Assembly: GCF_023898315.1 (NCBI RefSeq)
Contig: NC_064614.1
Span: forward strand, 497,380,109 to 497,444,108
Source: Schistocerca nitens
Lineage: Eukaryota > Arthropoda > Insecta > Orthoptera > Acrididae
Direction of reading: 5' to 3'
Length of the DNA: 64,000 nucleotides
Part shown: piece after piece, positions 1-11,148 of the stretch
Numbering within the stretch: position 1 is the stretch's first letter
Layout: every line of letters begins with the position of its first letter
Position numbers and translations under genes: made by a program
The notes under the pieces: model-generated
Database searches by the model: none
What the model was told of the DNA's origin: nothing
Seen by the model: only the letters and a program-made list of their open reading frames with translations

Positions 1-20
1 ACAAAATAACATCACACATT

Positions 21-372
21 ACGTCATTGGTCAAAGCCGATGGGTGGTATCGGACACTAGAATTGACCCGTTTTACTTACTGGCTATTCTATGCTACTTT
101 CTGTGCTGCCAATATTTCCTTTCAATATTTTTCCCTTCATTTTCCACAGATATAATACGATACAAACACGCGATATCCTTAGCGTGAAAATACTACTTGC
201 CTTGATATATGTCAACTATATTTTTCGTCTCTCGTATTCCTTTGTTTGTGAACAGGCTTGTCAGGTCTTTCATCTGTGTAATACATGCTCTCTGGCTAAT
301 TCTGACGTCATTGTTCAAAGCCGACGAGTTGTATCCCCAGCTCTTCGACCATAGATACTAATATGGTCGAAG
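21..372. repeat. Diverged direct repeat plus 11-bp-arm hairpin
   Basis: A 31-bp segment at 21-51 recurs at 305-335 with 27 of 31 bases the same, so the region between may be a repeat unit or the remains of a duplicated terminus. Just after the second copy, bases 343-353 and 362-372 are perfect inverted arms (cttcgaccata and its complement) around an 8-base loop. I do not recognise the family. The rest of 1-1416, upstream of TRAPPC1, shows no convincing coding signal. It would contain the TRAPPC1 promoter and 5' UTR, but I see no decisive promoter motif. Confidence 0.5.
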
Positions 373-1416
373 CCCCTGCTTCACTAGACCAAAATGTTCC
401 TGAAGAACACTTTCCAGGTTGTCATTTACACAGCTTTTTTCAGGTCTTTAATCAATTCTGCCATTGTTTCCACCTATTTTTCATGCCGCTTCAGTTTTAC
501 CTACAATCGTTGCACTTTTTTCCTAGGAGCCACATTCTATGAGACACATTTCTTGCGTCACATTTCTCATGATTGCCATCGGATTAATATAACGTATTTG
601 TCGTTTGGATCTCATTCATTTCCTGAAACAAAATTAAAAGAATCTATCCGCAACAATTACGAGCTACTAGAAATTCAGAATGGCACGTTAACAGCAATGT
701 GTGTCATTGTTGCTAATCAAATACATGGTTTTAGCTCAGAAACTGATGGTTTATTCCGAACAAATTGCCTACTCCGATTGATTTTCACTTGAAAATGGCC
801 TGGAAATCTGAATAAAGCGTCATCCTTCAACACCTGTCTACCAGCTCCTTTCTGAAACAATTCGCTGCCTTTCGTAAAATGATAGTTGCAAATGTTGCTA
901 TGTTTCGATGGAATCCAGTATTCCTTTTGGATTGCGTGCAGCCATTTCTTTAAAAATTCTGGACGTGAGTGAGGAAAACTGGAAATATTTTAGATATCTT
1001 TTTACAGTATTTTGAGTTTACCGAACACTATTTCCTTTGCCATATATATTATGTCATATGTAACTTACAGGTGGATTGGAAACCACTTCCTGTTGTCCAT
1101 CGATTACTGCATCAGTATGTAACACAACTCCTAACGACGTTTGTTAAAAAATCTTAAACTCGCAAGCAGAAGAACAAGTACTATTGCTCCGTTACAAATT
1201 CTTACAATATAGCGACTCCACCAAAGAACTTCACTGTTTTCTACGTTCTAGGCAAAGACGCCTTTGAGTAGTCTCTCCAGTTTAGTTTTGAGCTCACTGG
1301 CAGAAGCGTACAACGCGCTGCCTGTGGACACAACACTATCTCTGGTTGTTAATAAACATGATGTCGTCTGTATAGTTTTGTAATGAGATTCTGAAACGCC
1401 TTTGTAAAAGGAGGAA

Positions 1417-4400
1417 ATGACGATTCATAATATATACATATTTGACAGACATGGAACACTTCTTTATTATGCCGAATGGAATCGTTTGAAACAATCAGGA
1501 ATAACTCGGGAAGAGGTGAGGAAATTTGCATCCGCGGCGATTAGTATTTTCCTCCAGAGAAAAAAAAGTATTCCTCATTGTCTACACATAAGCTGCTGTG
1601 TACTATAAAATTCTTTCGTTCCCCGTCATAAACTTCAGCTTCGTATTGGTTATTAATTCTCTGCATTCATACAAACTTCTTCTCCTTTGACACTATGAAA
1701 TTTATGTTTTCGCCTTTTTAAGTCACATCAAGGGTGTGTCAAATAGTGAATTTATTTCCTCCTCCTCGATTACATTATGTAGGGAGCGTGTACGTATAAT
1801 ATAGTATACGTCAATTTAATCTAATTGCTTAATATATTTTGCCTAGATATTACGATACAAAACATCAAATCGGAAAATATGAAAGGAATGTTAGATGCAC
1901 AATCGTATGGTTCATAAACATATTCACGTGTTAATAGTATGTATCTATAGATGGGAAAAACATTCGTCATTGGCTACACATAAACTCCTCTACACTATAT
2001 TTCCGTTAAATAATCTGTAAGAAATTTCTGGAATATCTCGTCACCCATACTGTTCAGTAGTCTCGTAGGACAAAATTTTGCTAGTTACACGCCTGAATGT
2101 TTAGGACCTGTATTTACAGTGCTGAAACATGCACGACTTCAGTTACAAGTTGTTATAGGCATCCACATGAATATCCAATTGTCTGTTTATATTGACAGCC
2201 TCCTGCAGGATTTCAGGCAGTCCATTTTGTTTACAAGTTTCACCTTCATTGACACTGTCTCTTCGGAAAATTCACTTGACCTAATGACACTCATTGTTTG
2301 AGATCATGGCTTCATTCTCCCTCACAGTACTAGTAAGCATACTTTGGTAGACAAGTTAAGTTTTTATTTTTTCATGATTTGTCCATATTTGTTGATTTCC
2401 TTCCATGTAAAGCATCTTGCAGTATGAAGTGCTTTACTCTATTAATTTCAGAGAGGTGATTTATTATGTTTGTTAGATGTGAGGTAATCACTTTAACTTG
2501 ACTTCTGTTGAACACTATATTAAATGCATCACAAAGGGATACATTTGGCTTCTGATATGTTTTGAGCTATTGGTATACTAGGTTGAGTGAAATACTTTAG
2601 AGATAAAACATTGGATTAATTTTAAAACAGCCACATAGCCATTTTGAGTTAGATTTATTGTAGTTTTCCTATACCAGGTGAGGTGAATTCCGGTATACTT
2701 CACCCAAAAGTACATGGTCAATTCCATCCCCTATTGTTCTTAAACTAAGCTAATGTATTTTTGAAATTGTCAATATCAATTGGTCCTTAAATTGTTAAAC
2801 CTACGGTCTGTCCTTCCCTACAAACAGCTGAGGCTGACACATCAACTTCTACCTTATACTGCAACAAACTTTGTAATTTTGTCCATTTTTGTAGGGCAGT
2901 TGCATGGCTTTAATAACTATCTTGACCTATCTGTGACTGTGATTTCATTAAACATGGCAGACCTGTTTTGGAGAAGATACTGTCTTGTGGAGCCAAGTCA
3001 GGGAGACAATGAAATCATAAATTTAGTAGACTGTCACACTGTATTCTCAAGTAACTAGTGATTTTGAACATGATAACCAACAAAATGTTTTTCATATCTA
3101 TACATTTTTTGTGTGTATATTGTATTTCGAAAACCAATGTTGCTGTTATATGTCCTGATAACATCAACAAAAGCAAAACGAAGATAATGGAATGTTGTCG
3201 AATTAAGTCGGGTGATGTTGAGGGTATTAGATTAGGAAATGAGACACTTAAAGTAGTAAAGGAGTTTTGCTATTTGGGGAGCAAAATAACTGATAATGTT
3301 CGAAGTAGAGAGGATATAAAATGTAGACTGGCAATGGGAAGGAAAGCGTTTCTGAAGAAGAGAAATTTGTTAACATCGAGTATTGATTTAAGTGTCAGGA
3401 AGTCATTTCTGAAAGTATTTGTATGGAGTGTAGCCATTTATGGTAGTGAAATGTGGACGATAAATAGTTTAGACAAGAAGAGAATAGAAGCTTTTGAAAT
3501 GTGGTGCTACAGAAGAATGCTGAAGATTAGATGGGTAGATCACATAACTAATGAGGTGGTGTTGAATAGGATTGGGGAGAAGAGACGTTTGTGGCACAAC
3601 TTGACTAGAAGAAGGGATCGGTTGGTAGGACATATTCTGAGGCATCAAGGGATCACCAATTTAGTATTGGAGGGCAGCGTGGAGGGTAAAAATCGTAGAG
3701 GGAGACCAAGAGATGAATACACCAAGCAGATTCAGAAGGATGTAGGTTGCAGTAGGTACTGGGAGATGAAGAAGCTTGCACAGGATAGAGTAGCATGGAG
3801 AGCTGCATCAAACCAGTCTCAGGACTGAAGACCGCAACAACAACAATGTCCCGATGGAATGAAAATAGGGATAGCCTATCTATCTGTCCTATGTGTTGCT
3901 CCAGGGCATTTGAAGCAGATAGTTTCACTGTACATAATGCAAAACTGTGAATTTTCATGAAGGCATATAACAGGTCACCTTGGGAGAGACTTAATATGTT
4001 CCAGTCTTTTTCAGTGACCAGCACACAGTATAATAAATACACACTGAAAGCTGAATGATTTAAACTATTCCAGATACCCTTCAGCAAATTCAGATTTAGT
4101 TTTCTGCATTGTATCAGCACATGTAGATAATAAATGAGCTAGTTGATTCAGAATAAGAAAGAAAATATCCAGGCTGTGCATTTCAGTGCAGTGTGCACAT
4201 TGCCCTCCTCCTCCTCCGCCCCCTCATCCTCCTCTTCCTCCTCCACCCCCTCGTCCTCCGCCTCTTCCTTCTTCTTCTTCTTCTTCTTCTTCTTCTTCTT
4301 CTTCTTCTTGCTTATCTGCTTCCTGCTATTTCTGTTTCCTTGCTAGTGCCTTAGTGGGTGTCCATTCCCTCAATGCCAGTAAGGGTGCTGGTGTCCATAG

Positions 4401-4785
4401 GGGATACTGGAGTTTTCAAAAGTAAGCAGGCTGAGGAAAGCAGTCTGCCCAGTGTGTCATAGTAATTATGTTTCTGCCTAGTAGCTGTTTTAAAAATAGC
4501 TAGAATTTTGCTAAGATAAGAATACTCAGGTGTATTTCAAAAAGACTTCTGTCAGCTCTGTACTTAAGAAACTGTGTATTTATTGTAACAGATGCAGTGG
4601 TTTACATTTTTATGTGTTTCTATTATTATCTCACTGTGTTGCATGGCAAATGTCACATTTTGTCAAACAGAATATTCAGTTGACACAAATGTTGTGGGAT
4701 CACTCTTTACTTGGAATCTGCATGGCCCACCTCACCTCTTTACCAGCAGATCCCTCTTTCCTCCCTGAAAAAGTTCTGGATACTA

Positions 4786-4850
<65 letters not shown>

Positions 4851-5447
4851 TTCGTATCCAGCACCAGCAGGTGTGGGGCTGTCCATTGCTGTTTATTATG
4901 TTGTATTCCTAAGAGTGCTTAGTACCATTATATAAATTATCTTAGTAATTTAACTTGTAATGCTGATGAAACATGATTTTTAAAAAAAATTCCACACTAC
5001 ATTGACAGCCAACAGAAACCAAACTAAAAGTAGAACTTATGTAAAACCATATTTCATAGCAAGTTTTGTGCCTGAAAATAATTATGAATTTTTTTCTTAT
5101 GTCTCCAGGAAGCAAAGCTCACCTATGGACTGTTGTTCTCACTTAAATCATTTGTCAGCAAAATATCTCCCTTTGATGTTAAGGAAGGTTTTCTGTATTA
5201 CAAAACCAGTAAATATGCATTGCATTATTTTGAAACTCCATCTGGCCTAAAGTTTGTTTTGAACACCGATGTTGCTGCACAGAATGTTCGGGAGTTGCTG
5301 CAGCAGATATATAGTCAAGTGTATGTTGAGTATGTTGTAAAGAATCCTGTTTGTGATTTAAAGAAACCAATCAAAAGTGAATTATTTAAAACTAAACTTG
5401 ATGCTTTAATCAAACAGTCTCCAATATTCTCAGCAAGGGTTGTCTGA
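1417..5447 (+). CDS. TRAPPC1: TRAPPC1 / Bet5, TRAPP complex subunit 1 (join 1417-1515, 5109-5447)
   Basis: This is the only confident host gene. TRAPPC1 is a longin-fold core subunit of the TRAPP complexes, which tether vesicles in ER-to-Golgi and autophagy traffic and act as the exchange factor for Rab1. Exon 1 (1417-1515) encodes 33 residues beginning MTIHNIYIFDRHG and ends in GAG before a GTGAGG donor. Exon 2 starts at 5109 after a T-rich tract and CAG acceptor, reads EAKLTYGLLFSLKSFVSKIS, and stops at 5445-5447 after FSARVV. The join is in phase 0 and gives 145 residues, the length I recall for vertebrate TRAPPC1. Recognisable family stretches are LHYFETPSG, VYVEYVVKNP and a SELF..KLD tail. 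No stops or frameshifts were seen. The start is chosen because it gives the conserved N-terminus and has AGGAA just before ATG. Confidence 0.97.
3161..3846 (+). mobile_element. RTE-A LINE, 5'-truncated copy 1
   Basis: This encodes the C-terminal part of an RTE-clade pol: the region after the RT active site, with FCYLGSKITD, AFEMWCYRRMLKIRWVDH and the C-terminal NRRGRPRDEYTKQIQ, ending AASNQSQD and stop at 3826-3828. The short tail ends in (CAA)n, as is usual for RTE elements. Flanks tgtcctgata (3151-3160) and tgtcccgatg (3847-3856) match at 8 of 10 bases and look like a decayed target duplication. The piece is the same family as the copies at 11149 and 24682. It carries no active-site residues and is dead. 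Confidence 0.93.
4200..4311 (+). repeat. (TCC)n/(CTT)n triplet microsatellite
   Basis: Interrupted TCC and CTT triplets in the TRAPPC1 intron. Open frames across it (poly-Ser, poly-Pro or poly-Phe) are artefacts of the repeat. Confidence 0.95.
4790..4846 (+). repeat. (TC)n microsatellite
   Basis: A near-perfect CT dinucleotide run of about 55 bases in the TRAPPC1 intron, about 260 bases before the acceptor. It is pyrimidine-rich on the transcribed sense strand. Confidence 0.97.
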
Positions 5448-5578
5448 ACATTTTTGAGAAACAGTAATGAAATATGTACTAAGCTATAACTGTGAAGTTA
5501 AAGGAAAGATTTGTGTAATTGTAATAGTTAGTCATGCAGTTATACTGTCTGATATTGTATACATACCAAAATGTTGTT

Positions 5579-5584
5579 AATAAA
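5579..5584 (+). terminator. Likely TRAPPC1 polyadenylation signal
   Basis: AATAAA lies 132 bases past the TRAPPC1 stop codon, a normal distance for a short 3' UTR. From here to 6494 I see no gene or recognised repeat. Confidence 0.7.
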
Positions 5585-6494
5585 GCCAAATGGTTTTAAC
5601 TCTTTCATTATGATTTATGCAATGTTTTATCATGTTATTTAGGTTTATCACCTACTTGAAAGAAAACGTTTGGTCAGGGAAATTGCCTTTAATGTAATCC
5701 TTGTACATTAGTTGGGTATGAACTGTGAAACTGGTTGGTGGCAATTGTCAGCAAGATGATGTACATACAGTGACCTAATAATCATTGTGCCGTACGTAGT
5801 CCCTCCTCCCTTTTATTTCCCTGTAATTTTGCATTGGTTTCTGATAATTATGTGCTAAATTAAGATTTCTCAACAAGAATAAACCAGATTTGGAAGAGGA
5901 GAAGCTCAAATAATGAAATTGTTGATTACATTTTATATTTTAACAATAGATCTTGATTTTTGGTAGTGCAGGTAACTGTTAGTATATCAAGGAACAATAA
6001 GTACAGGAAATACAAATTTAGATACAAGAACTAAAATCTGGAAACAAATTGAGAAAATTTCTCTTTGACAATTGCTTCTATTCCATAGAAGAATTTTTAT
6101 TACTGTATTGTGTAAAACGTGGTGGGTAGAAATTACTAACTCATATCTTTTTGTAATTTTATATGTATATAACTTAAAAATTTTCAAAATGTAATCATTT
6201 GTACAGATTAATTTTCAGTGTAAATGTAAAATGACTCGTTCCACATCATTACAATCTGTTGTGTAGAATGATCCTTAGAACATGTAACTAACTAACAAGC
6301 CTTCCATTCTTATAGTGTGATATACATTACTGATTTCCTTCGGTATTGTGTATGTAAGTAACCGAAGTCTGAGGTGTAGGTAAACATTACCAACTGAAAA
6401 ATAAAAGCTTTTCTCATAGTAGCAGCTTTTCTCTTGAGTAAGGTTTCATGTGCAGTGATTTTTAATCTTATGCACATTTCTGTATTATCATTAC

Positions 6495-6605
6495 GAGAAA
6501 AGGAAAGTTGCTACTCACCATATAGCGGAGATGCTGAGTCGCTATAGGCACAATAAGAAGATTCACACACTCATCGTTTTTGGCTATTAAGCCTTTGTCA
6601 GCAGT

Positions 6606-6636
<31 letters not shown>

Positions 6637-6820
6637 CTCAGAGAGCTGAAACTATACTGTGTGTGTGTGGGCGCGCACGTACGTACGTACGTACTGCTGA
6701 CAAAGACTTAATGGCTAAAAGCTATGAGTGTGTGAAATCTTCTTCAGCATCTCCGCTATGTGGTGAGTAGTAACTTTCCTTCTCTGGTATTGTTACATTC
6801 CATCATGGATTTTCCATTGT
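6495..6820. repeat. Foldback MITE with (CA)n/(TG)n core
   Basis: Left arm 6495-6612 and right arm about 6690-6785 are long imperfect inverted repeats. Both carry a ctactcacca-type outer block, agcggagatgctga, and ctttgtcagcagtac next to the centre. The centre holds a (CA)n run (about 6606-6632) and a (TG)n plus (ACGT)n run (6658-6692), so the whole folds as a hairpin. The left arm has about 20 extra bases. The right side seems to continue to about 6820 (attgttacattcca). No coding capacity. A fragment of the same family lies at 26340-26450. Confidence 0.85.
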
Positions 6821-8339
6821 CTGATTTTTATCTGTATTATCATTTATTAACATCAATAGACTAATCCTACTGATAGTATTTACTCTGATATAAACATATA
6901 CCGAGGGCAAGCGGCTATCTGTAGCTAGATGCATAGTGGGTAGCCCATGAGAACACTTAAAAGAACAGAAACTTACACAAACCTTTGAATGTCACTCTTG
7001 TTTAGTAGCTGTGTTCTGCAGCTAGGAGCCAAACAAAAGCTTTTTTTCTGATCTTCTGGGTGAATCCAAGTGCTCCCACGATTTAATTGTTGGTGAGTAG
7101 TTATCTGTCTTAAAGATCAGGAAACATAATAACACTGGCATTTTACAGGACACCATCGGGAAATATATTAAAATTAACAGCTAAGAGACCCTTGATCTCT
7201 CAGATTTTGTTGACATGATTGATTAATGGTGTGCTTTCAGGTTTTCAGCTGAGTTGTTGACTAATAGATCCAGTTGTCTTCTTCAGGTGTTGCGAGCTGT
7301 GTCGTTATGTGTGATCTCTGGTTCATAGAGTATCCAGAACCTAAACACTGTCTTTACTTGTTGAGGCACCCTCATCTACCACAACGACATTTAGTGCTAA
7401 GGACTTTGACTCATACAGCTCAATCACTGTCAAGATGACAACTATGGATGGGTTCCAAAGGAATGTGTACTCAGATCGACAAATTGATAGGCATTGCAAT
7501 CAAAATCAACAGCTCCTGAGGAAAAGGTTGAGACAGAAAAAGAGAGGCCAAGAATTACTTAGCTGCCTTATATTGACCCAGTCTGTGGAAAGATAGGTAG
7601 ACTCCTATGTAAACATGGAATCTAGTGTATTTCTCTCCTCTCGACAAAGATAGAATGTCTACTTTGTAATAATAGAGACTATGTAGGTCTCTGAAAGCTG
7701 AGTGTGACATGCCTAAGAGACTAAGAGGAGAGTTGTGAGGAAAATCAGTGACACACCAAACTAAAACAACCAAATATATCAACCGTCACCGAGCTCTGCC
7801 TTAACTATAATCGTGAAATAAAATATGAAGGAACCTGTATTATGATGCAAAAGCAAAGTTTAGGGTAAAGGTTAATGAGTATACCGAAACAAAGTTCTCG
7901 GGAAACCTAATTAACTGGAATGGAGGTTTCAATTGAAACAAGGCTTAGAGCCCAGCACTCAATTTATGAAGATGTCAGCCATCTCATTTACTAGAGTTGG
8001 AAAAGCCGAGAGAATCTGTGGGCCATGAGAAACAAATGGGCACTAAGGGAATCAAAGCAGAGGAGAAACTTTTTATTTAGGTAGCAACTCATCTCCTCAA
8101 GCAGGTCCCCATACAGTTCAGCACTAAAAACTTTAAACTGATGGGAGAGTTGACACCTAAAGTCAGTCAGGGAAGACTACTGGGCAGCCTAGGATATCCC
8201 TTGTTTTATGACACCTGTATATATTTCAGTAAAATTGTGGCACTTTTAGACAGTGTTTTGTATATATATATATATATAAACCTAGAAATGACATTTTAAG
8301 TGCATCATATTTCAGATGTGCTCAGTTATAAATTAATTC
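6821..8339. other. No recognised gene
   Basis: AT-rich sequence without a convincing coding frame. A short (TA)n run lies at 8257-8278. Part of it may be the decayed 3' region of the minus-strand Jockey LINE that starts to be readable at about 8340, but I cannot show that. Confidence 0.5.
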
Positions 8340-9433
8340 TGCTACTTTTAGAAACTGAAAAAGCTTTTACCCCAACCGTGGTGTATAACATCAGTATTCA
8401 CCACACCCATTTTAAGAGTGAGTCCTTTGAAAGGTGTGTGGAGCAATGGAACTGAATGTAGTAAGAGCAGAAAGGATACATTTTGTACATCTGTTGCACT
8501 GTGAGAAATGGCTGGCTGATAAGAAGTGGCAGCTCACTGGCCTTGACACGGAGGCCGGGAATGGGGCTGGCCCTCAGTGCCTTGGTGGCCAGCCTAATTC
8601 CCTCCTGTTGGAAGGTATTCAATATTTTTAAGTAAGATTCTCTGGCTGGTTCATATACAGCACCTCCATCATAGAAAGGTTTGATAAAACTGTAGCAGAC
8701 AAGATCTATCTGCTCCCTATGTCCTGTAGCTTACACGTTTTAAAATATCAAGTACTCAGAGACGCTTTGCTTTCAGGTATGGCAGTCGTATAAGTTTTCT
8801 GTCAAAAGTGAGACCCAGAAACCTTGGCAATCCTTTAAAATGGTACCCCTCATTTTCAGTTAGAGTGAATTAAAAACAAGTGTGAATGGTTGAAAAGAAC
8901 ACTTTCAGACTTCTCAGTCAAAAATCTAAGACCAGTTTCATCTGATCTCCGAATTGTCAGCTGTAGCTTCAAAGTGCTACCTGCAGCGCTGGAAGATGAA
9001 CTAAAAATAGAGAAATAGCCCATGAATAGGGAGCACTGGACTGGGCATTTTACTGCAGATGTAATACTGTCAGCAGCAGTTGCAAATTTTTTTACAGTTA
9101 AAACAGTAGTTTAAGAGATTCTGTTCTCTTGTTCAAAACAAATGGACAAAAACTCTACATATAAAAATAACATAGGTAAAGGGAAGACTGTAGGGAAACT
9201 GGCAGATGTTCCTAGATGTCCCATTTATGGAGTTGCTCGTGAATGTTGTGCCTCAAAGTAGTGTCATAGGCATTCTCAAAGTTGAAGAAAATACCTATTA
9301 GATGATGCCCATGGAGGAATGTCTGCTTTATAACTGTATCCAAGAGTATCAGATTATTGATGTTCCTTTGACTCTCACTGAAAGCAATTAGAGCTGTCAG
9401 ATGTGATTCTTGAAGTTTTTGTGGCGTACTTAA
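8340..9433 (-). pseudogene. Jockey ORF2, RT downstream half
   Basis: Degenerate reverse-transcriptase sequence. NNLILLDTVIKQTFLHG and GIFFNFENAYDTT correspond to the catalytic motif A region, with the usual Asp-Leu-Glu-Lys replaced by Asn-Phe-Glu-Asn. FLGLTFDRKL follows, then text matching the post-RT part of Jockey elements down to about 8400. Only the first stretch (9212-9484 frame) is open; the rest is interrupted repeatedly. Confidence 0.75.
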
Positions 9434-10889
9434 TATTTTATGAGGTTTCGGGATTGCAGCTGGATCATGTTGACTTCTTGTCACAATATTTCAGTTGTCA
9501 ACTGTCCAGCCATCTTCAGATGTGTGTGTGCCACTAGAGACTGCTAATTCACAGTGTCAGATTTATAGTAAAAACTGAAGTGGAAACACATGCGAATTGG
9601 CGGCCATCACAGGAGTGTCCTCTATTGAAATTCGCACCCTCTGCAAATACTGTTCCATCTGTGTCATGCAGGTGCATGCTCGAAGGTGAAATCACATGTC
9701 CATCCTATGTTGGAATGTGTGCTCATGTTGCTAGAAACAAACATCAGATGTTGCCAGACGTGTCATTGTGAATAAAATGTTTTCTCTCAGAGGAAATTGA
9801 AGAGATCAACAAGGTCCCAGGCCTTGTCCAGCTGAAAGCCGCCATCACGATTTATAAAATTTTGTGCTAGACATATTTCCACAGATTCTTTAATTACTGA
9901 ATCTCAAAAGGATCGTGCTGAGACCAAGATTTTTGTGGCAGAATAATCCATAGAAAGTCCTGTGGTGATACAATGGCCAACTTACTAGGCTGCGAAAGGT
10001 GAGTGTCGTGCTCATGTTCAATGCACCTTTTGTGTACTGAACATATCGTCTGACCTATGTATACTTTGCCACACTGGCCAGGAATTTTGTAAATCCTGGC
10101 CTTCCGCAGAGCTAGATCATCCTCTACTGAACCAAGAAGGGCGCTGATCTTTGCCAGTGGCCTGAAGATTACTTTAACTTGATGTTTACTTAGGATCCTG
10201 TCTACTGTAGACAAAAGTTTGCCAACATACGACACTGGACTAGAACAGCTCCTTATCTTCTTGATGTTGTAGGTGGTGACGTTCGTTCCTCCTTTGGTGA
10301 CGTTCGTTCCTCCTTAGCACTGTACTAATCTGATGTGGAGAGTAAACATTATCTTTGAACACTGACTGTAGATGTTTTACCTCCTTTGTAAGGCTGTCTC
10401 CATCAGAAACAGCCCTATGCAGCAACGTTCTAAGGATGCCAGTAGTAGGCAGCTCGACGCTTGCAATAAAGGTCCGTATGTGTGGGCGTATGGTAGACAG
10501 AATGACCTAATGACCCATCCACTCTCCTAGTAACCAAGACATCCAAATATGGTAAGCAACCATCCTCTCTATTTCCATCGTAAACTGGATGTTGTGAATT
10601 GAATTCAGATGTTACTAGAAGCATGATAGTTCTTCTTCACCATGGGCCATACTACAATATCACCAGAAGACTCTTTGTTTAAGTTCTGCCAAATCAAGTG
10701 ACCTTTCCTCAAAGTCTTCCATAAAGAAAATTTGGTACCAGAGGAGAGAGAGGACTGCCCATGGCAACACCATCAGTCTGCTCAAAATATTCATTGTTAA
10801 ATAAAAATTAGGTCGAGGAAAGAGCGTGATGAAAAAGTGCTGTTATACCAGCTGATGACTGAACTTTGCCCCCACACTGAGAACAGGCC
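9434..10889 (-). mobile_element. Penelope-like element, minus copy
   Basis: On the minus strand the order is an RT motif (QTDGVAMGSPLSP, near 10780), the block [19 protein letters not shown] (10430-10624), YSPHQISTVLRRNERH, and a GIY-YIG endonuclease (ARIYKIPGQCGKVYIGQT, near 10060-10110). A non-coding 3' part ends at about 9434 with the conserved string aatattgtg. The RT plus C-terminal GIY-YIG layout defines Penelope-like elements. It is broken into several frames. It lies head-to-head with the plus copy at 10890. Confidence 0.88.
9894..10235 (-). pseudogene. Penelope GIY-YIG endonuclease domain, minus copy
   Basis: The open stretch reads from an inter-domain linker (VDRILSKHQVKVIFRPLAK) into a GIY-YIG nuclease. 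GIY is IYK in ARIYKIPGQCG, YIG is seen in KVYIGQT, and RCIEHEHDTH is the following helix. A CxC-like cysteine pair is reduced to one Cys. This domain nicks target DNA in Penelope elements. Confidence 0.85.
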
Positions 10890-11148
10890 TTTATCTGCAA
10901 GCGTCGAGTTGCCATCGCCCTTCACGAACTACTGGTGTCCTCACAAACTACGGGCATCCTTAGAATGTTGCTGCACAGGGCTGTTTCTGATGGAGACAGC
11001 CTTACAAAGAAGTTAGGACATCTACAGTTGGTGTTCAAAGATTACAGTTAATCTCCACATGTGATTAGTACAGTGCTCAGGAGGAAGAAACGTGACTGCC
11101 CACATCAGGAAGATAAAGAGTAGTTCAGTTCCATGGCATTCCTGCCAT

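Larger units (their letters stand above)
1516..5108 (+). other. TRAPPC1 intron 1 (3,593 bp)
   Basis: The intron runs from a GTGAGG donor to a T-rich acceptor ending TCTCCAG. It contains the 5'-truncated RTE-A fragment at 3161-3846 in the same orientation as the gene, a CT-rich triplet tract around 4200-4311 and a pure (TC)n run near 4790-4846. The other parts (1516-3160 and 3850-4190) are AT-rich without recognised content. Several short open frames here are not conserved-looking. Confidence 0.9.

Noticed and set aside
91-792. Two open frames upstream of TRAPPC1
   Set aside because: Low-complexity, Phe/Ser/Leu-rich translations with no family signature; probably chance frames.
4143-4425. Open frames rich in Ser, Pro or Phe
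   Set aside because: They are produced by the triplet microsatellite in the TRAPPC1 intron.
4530-4935. Two frames with long Leu-Ser repeats
   Set aside because: Translation of the (TC)n run; overlapping and not conserved-looking.
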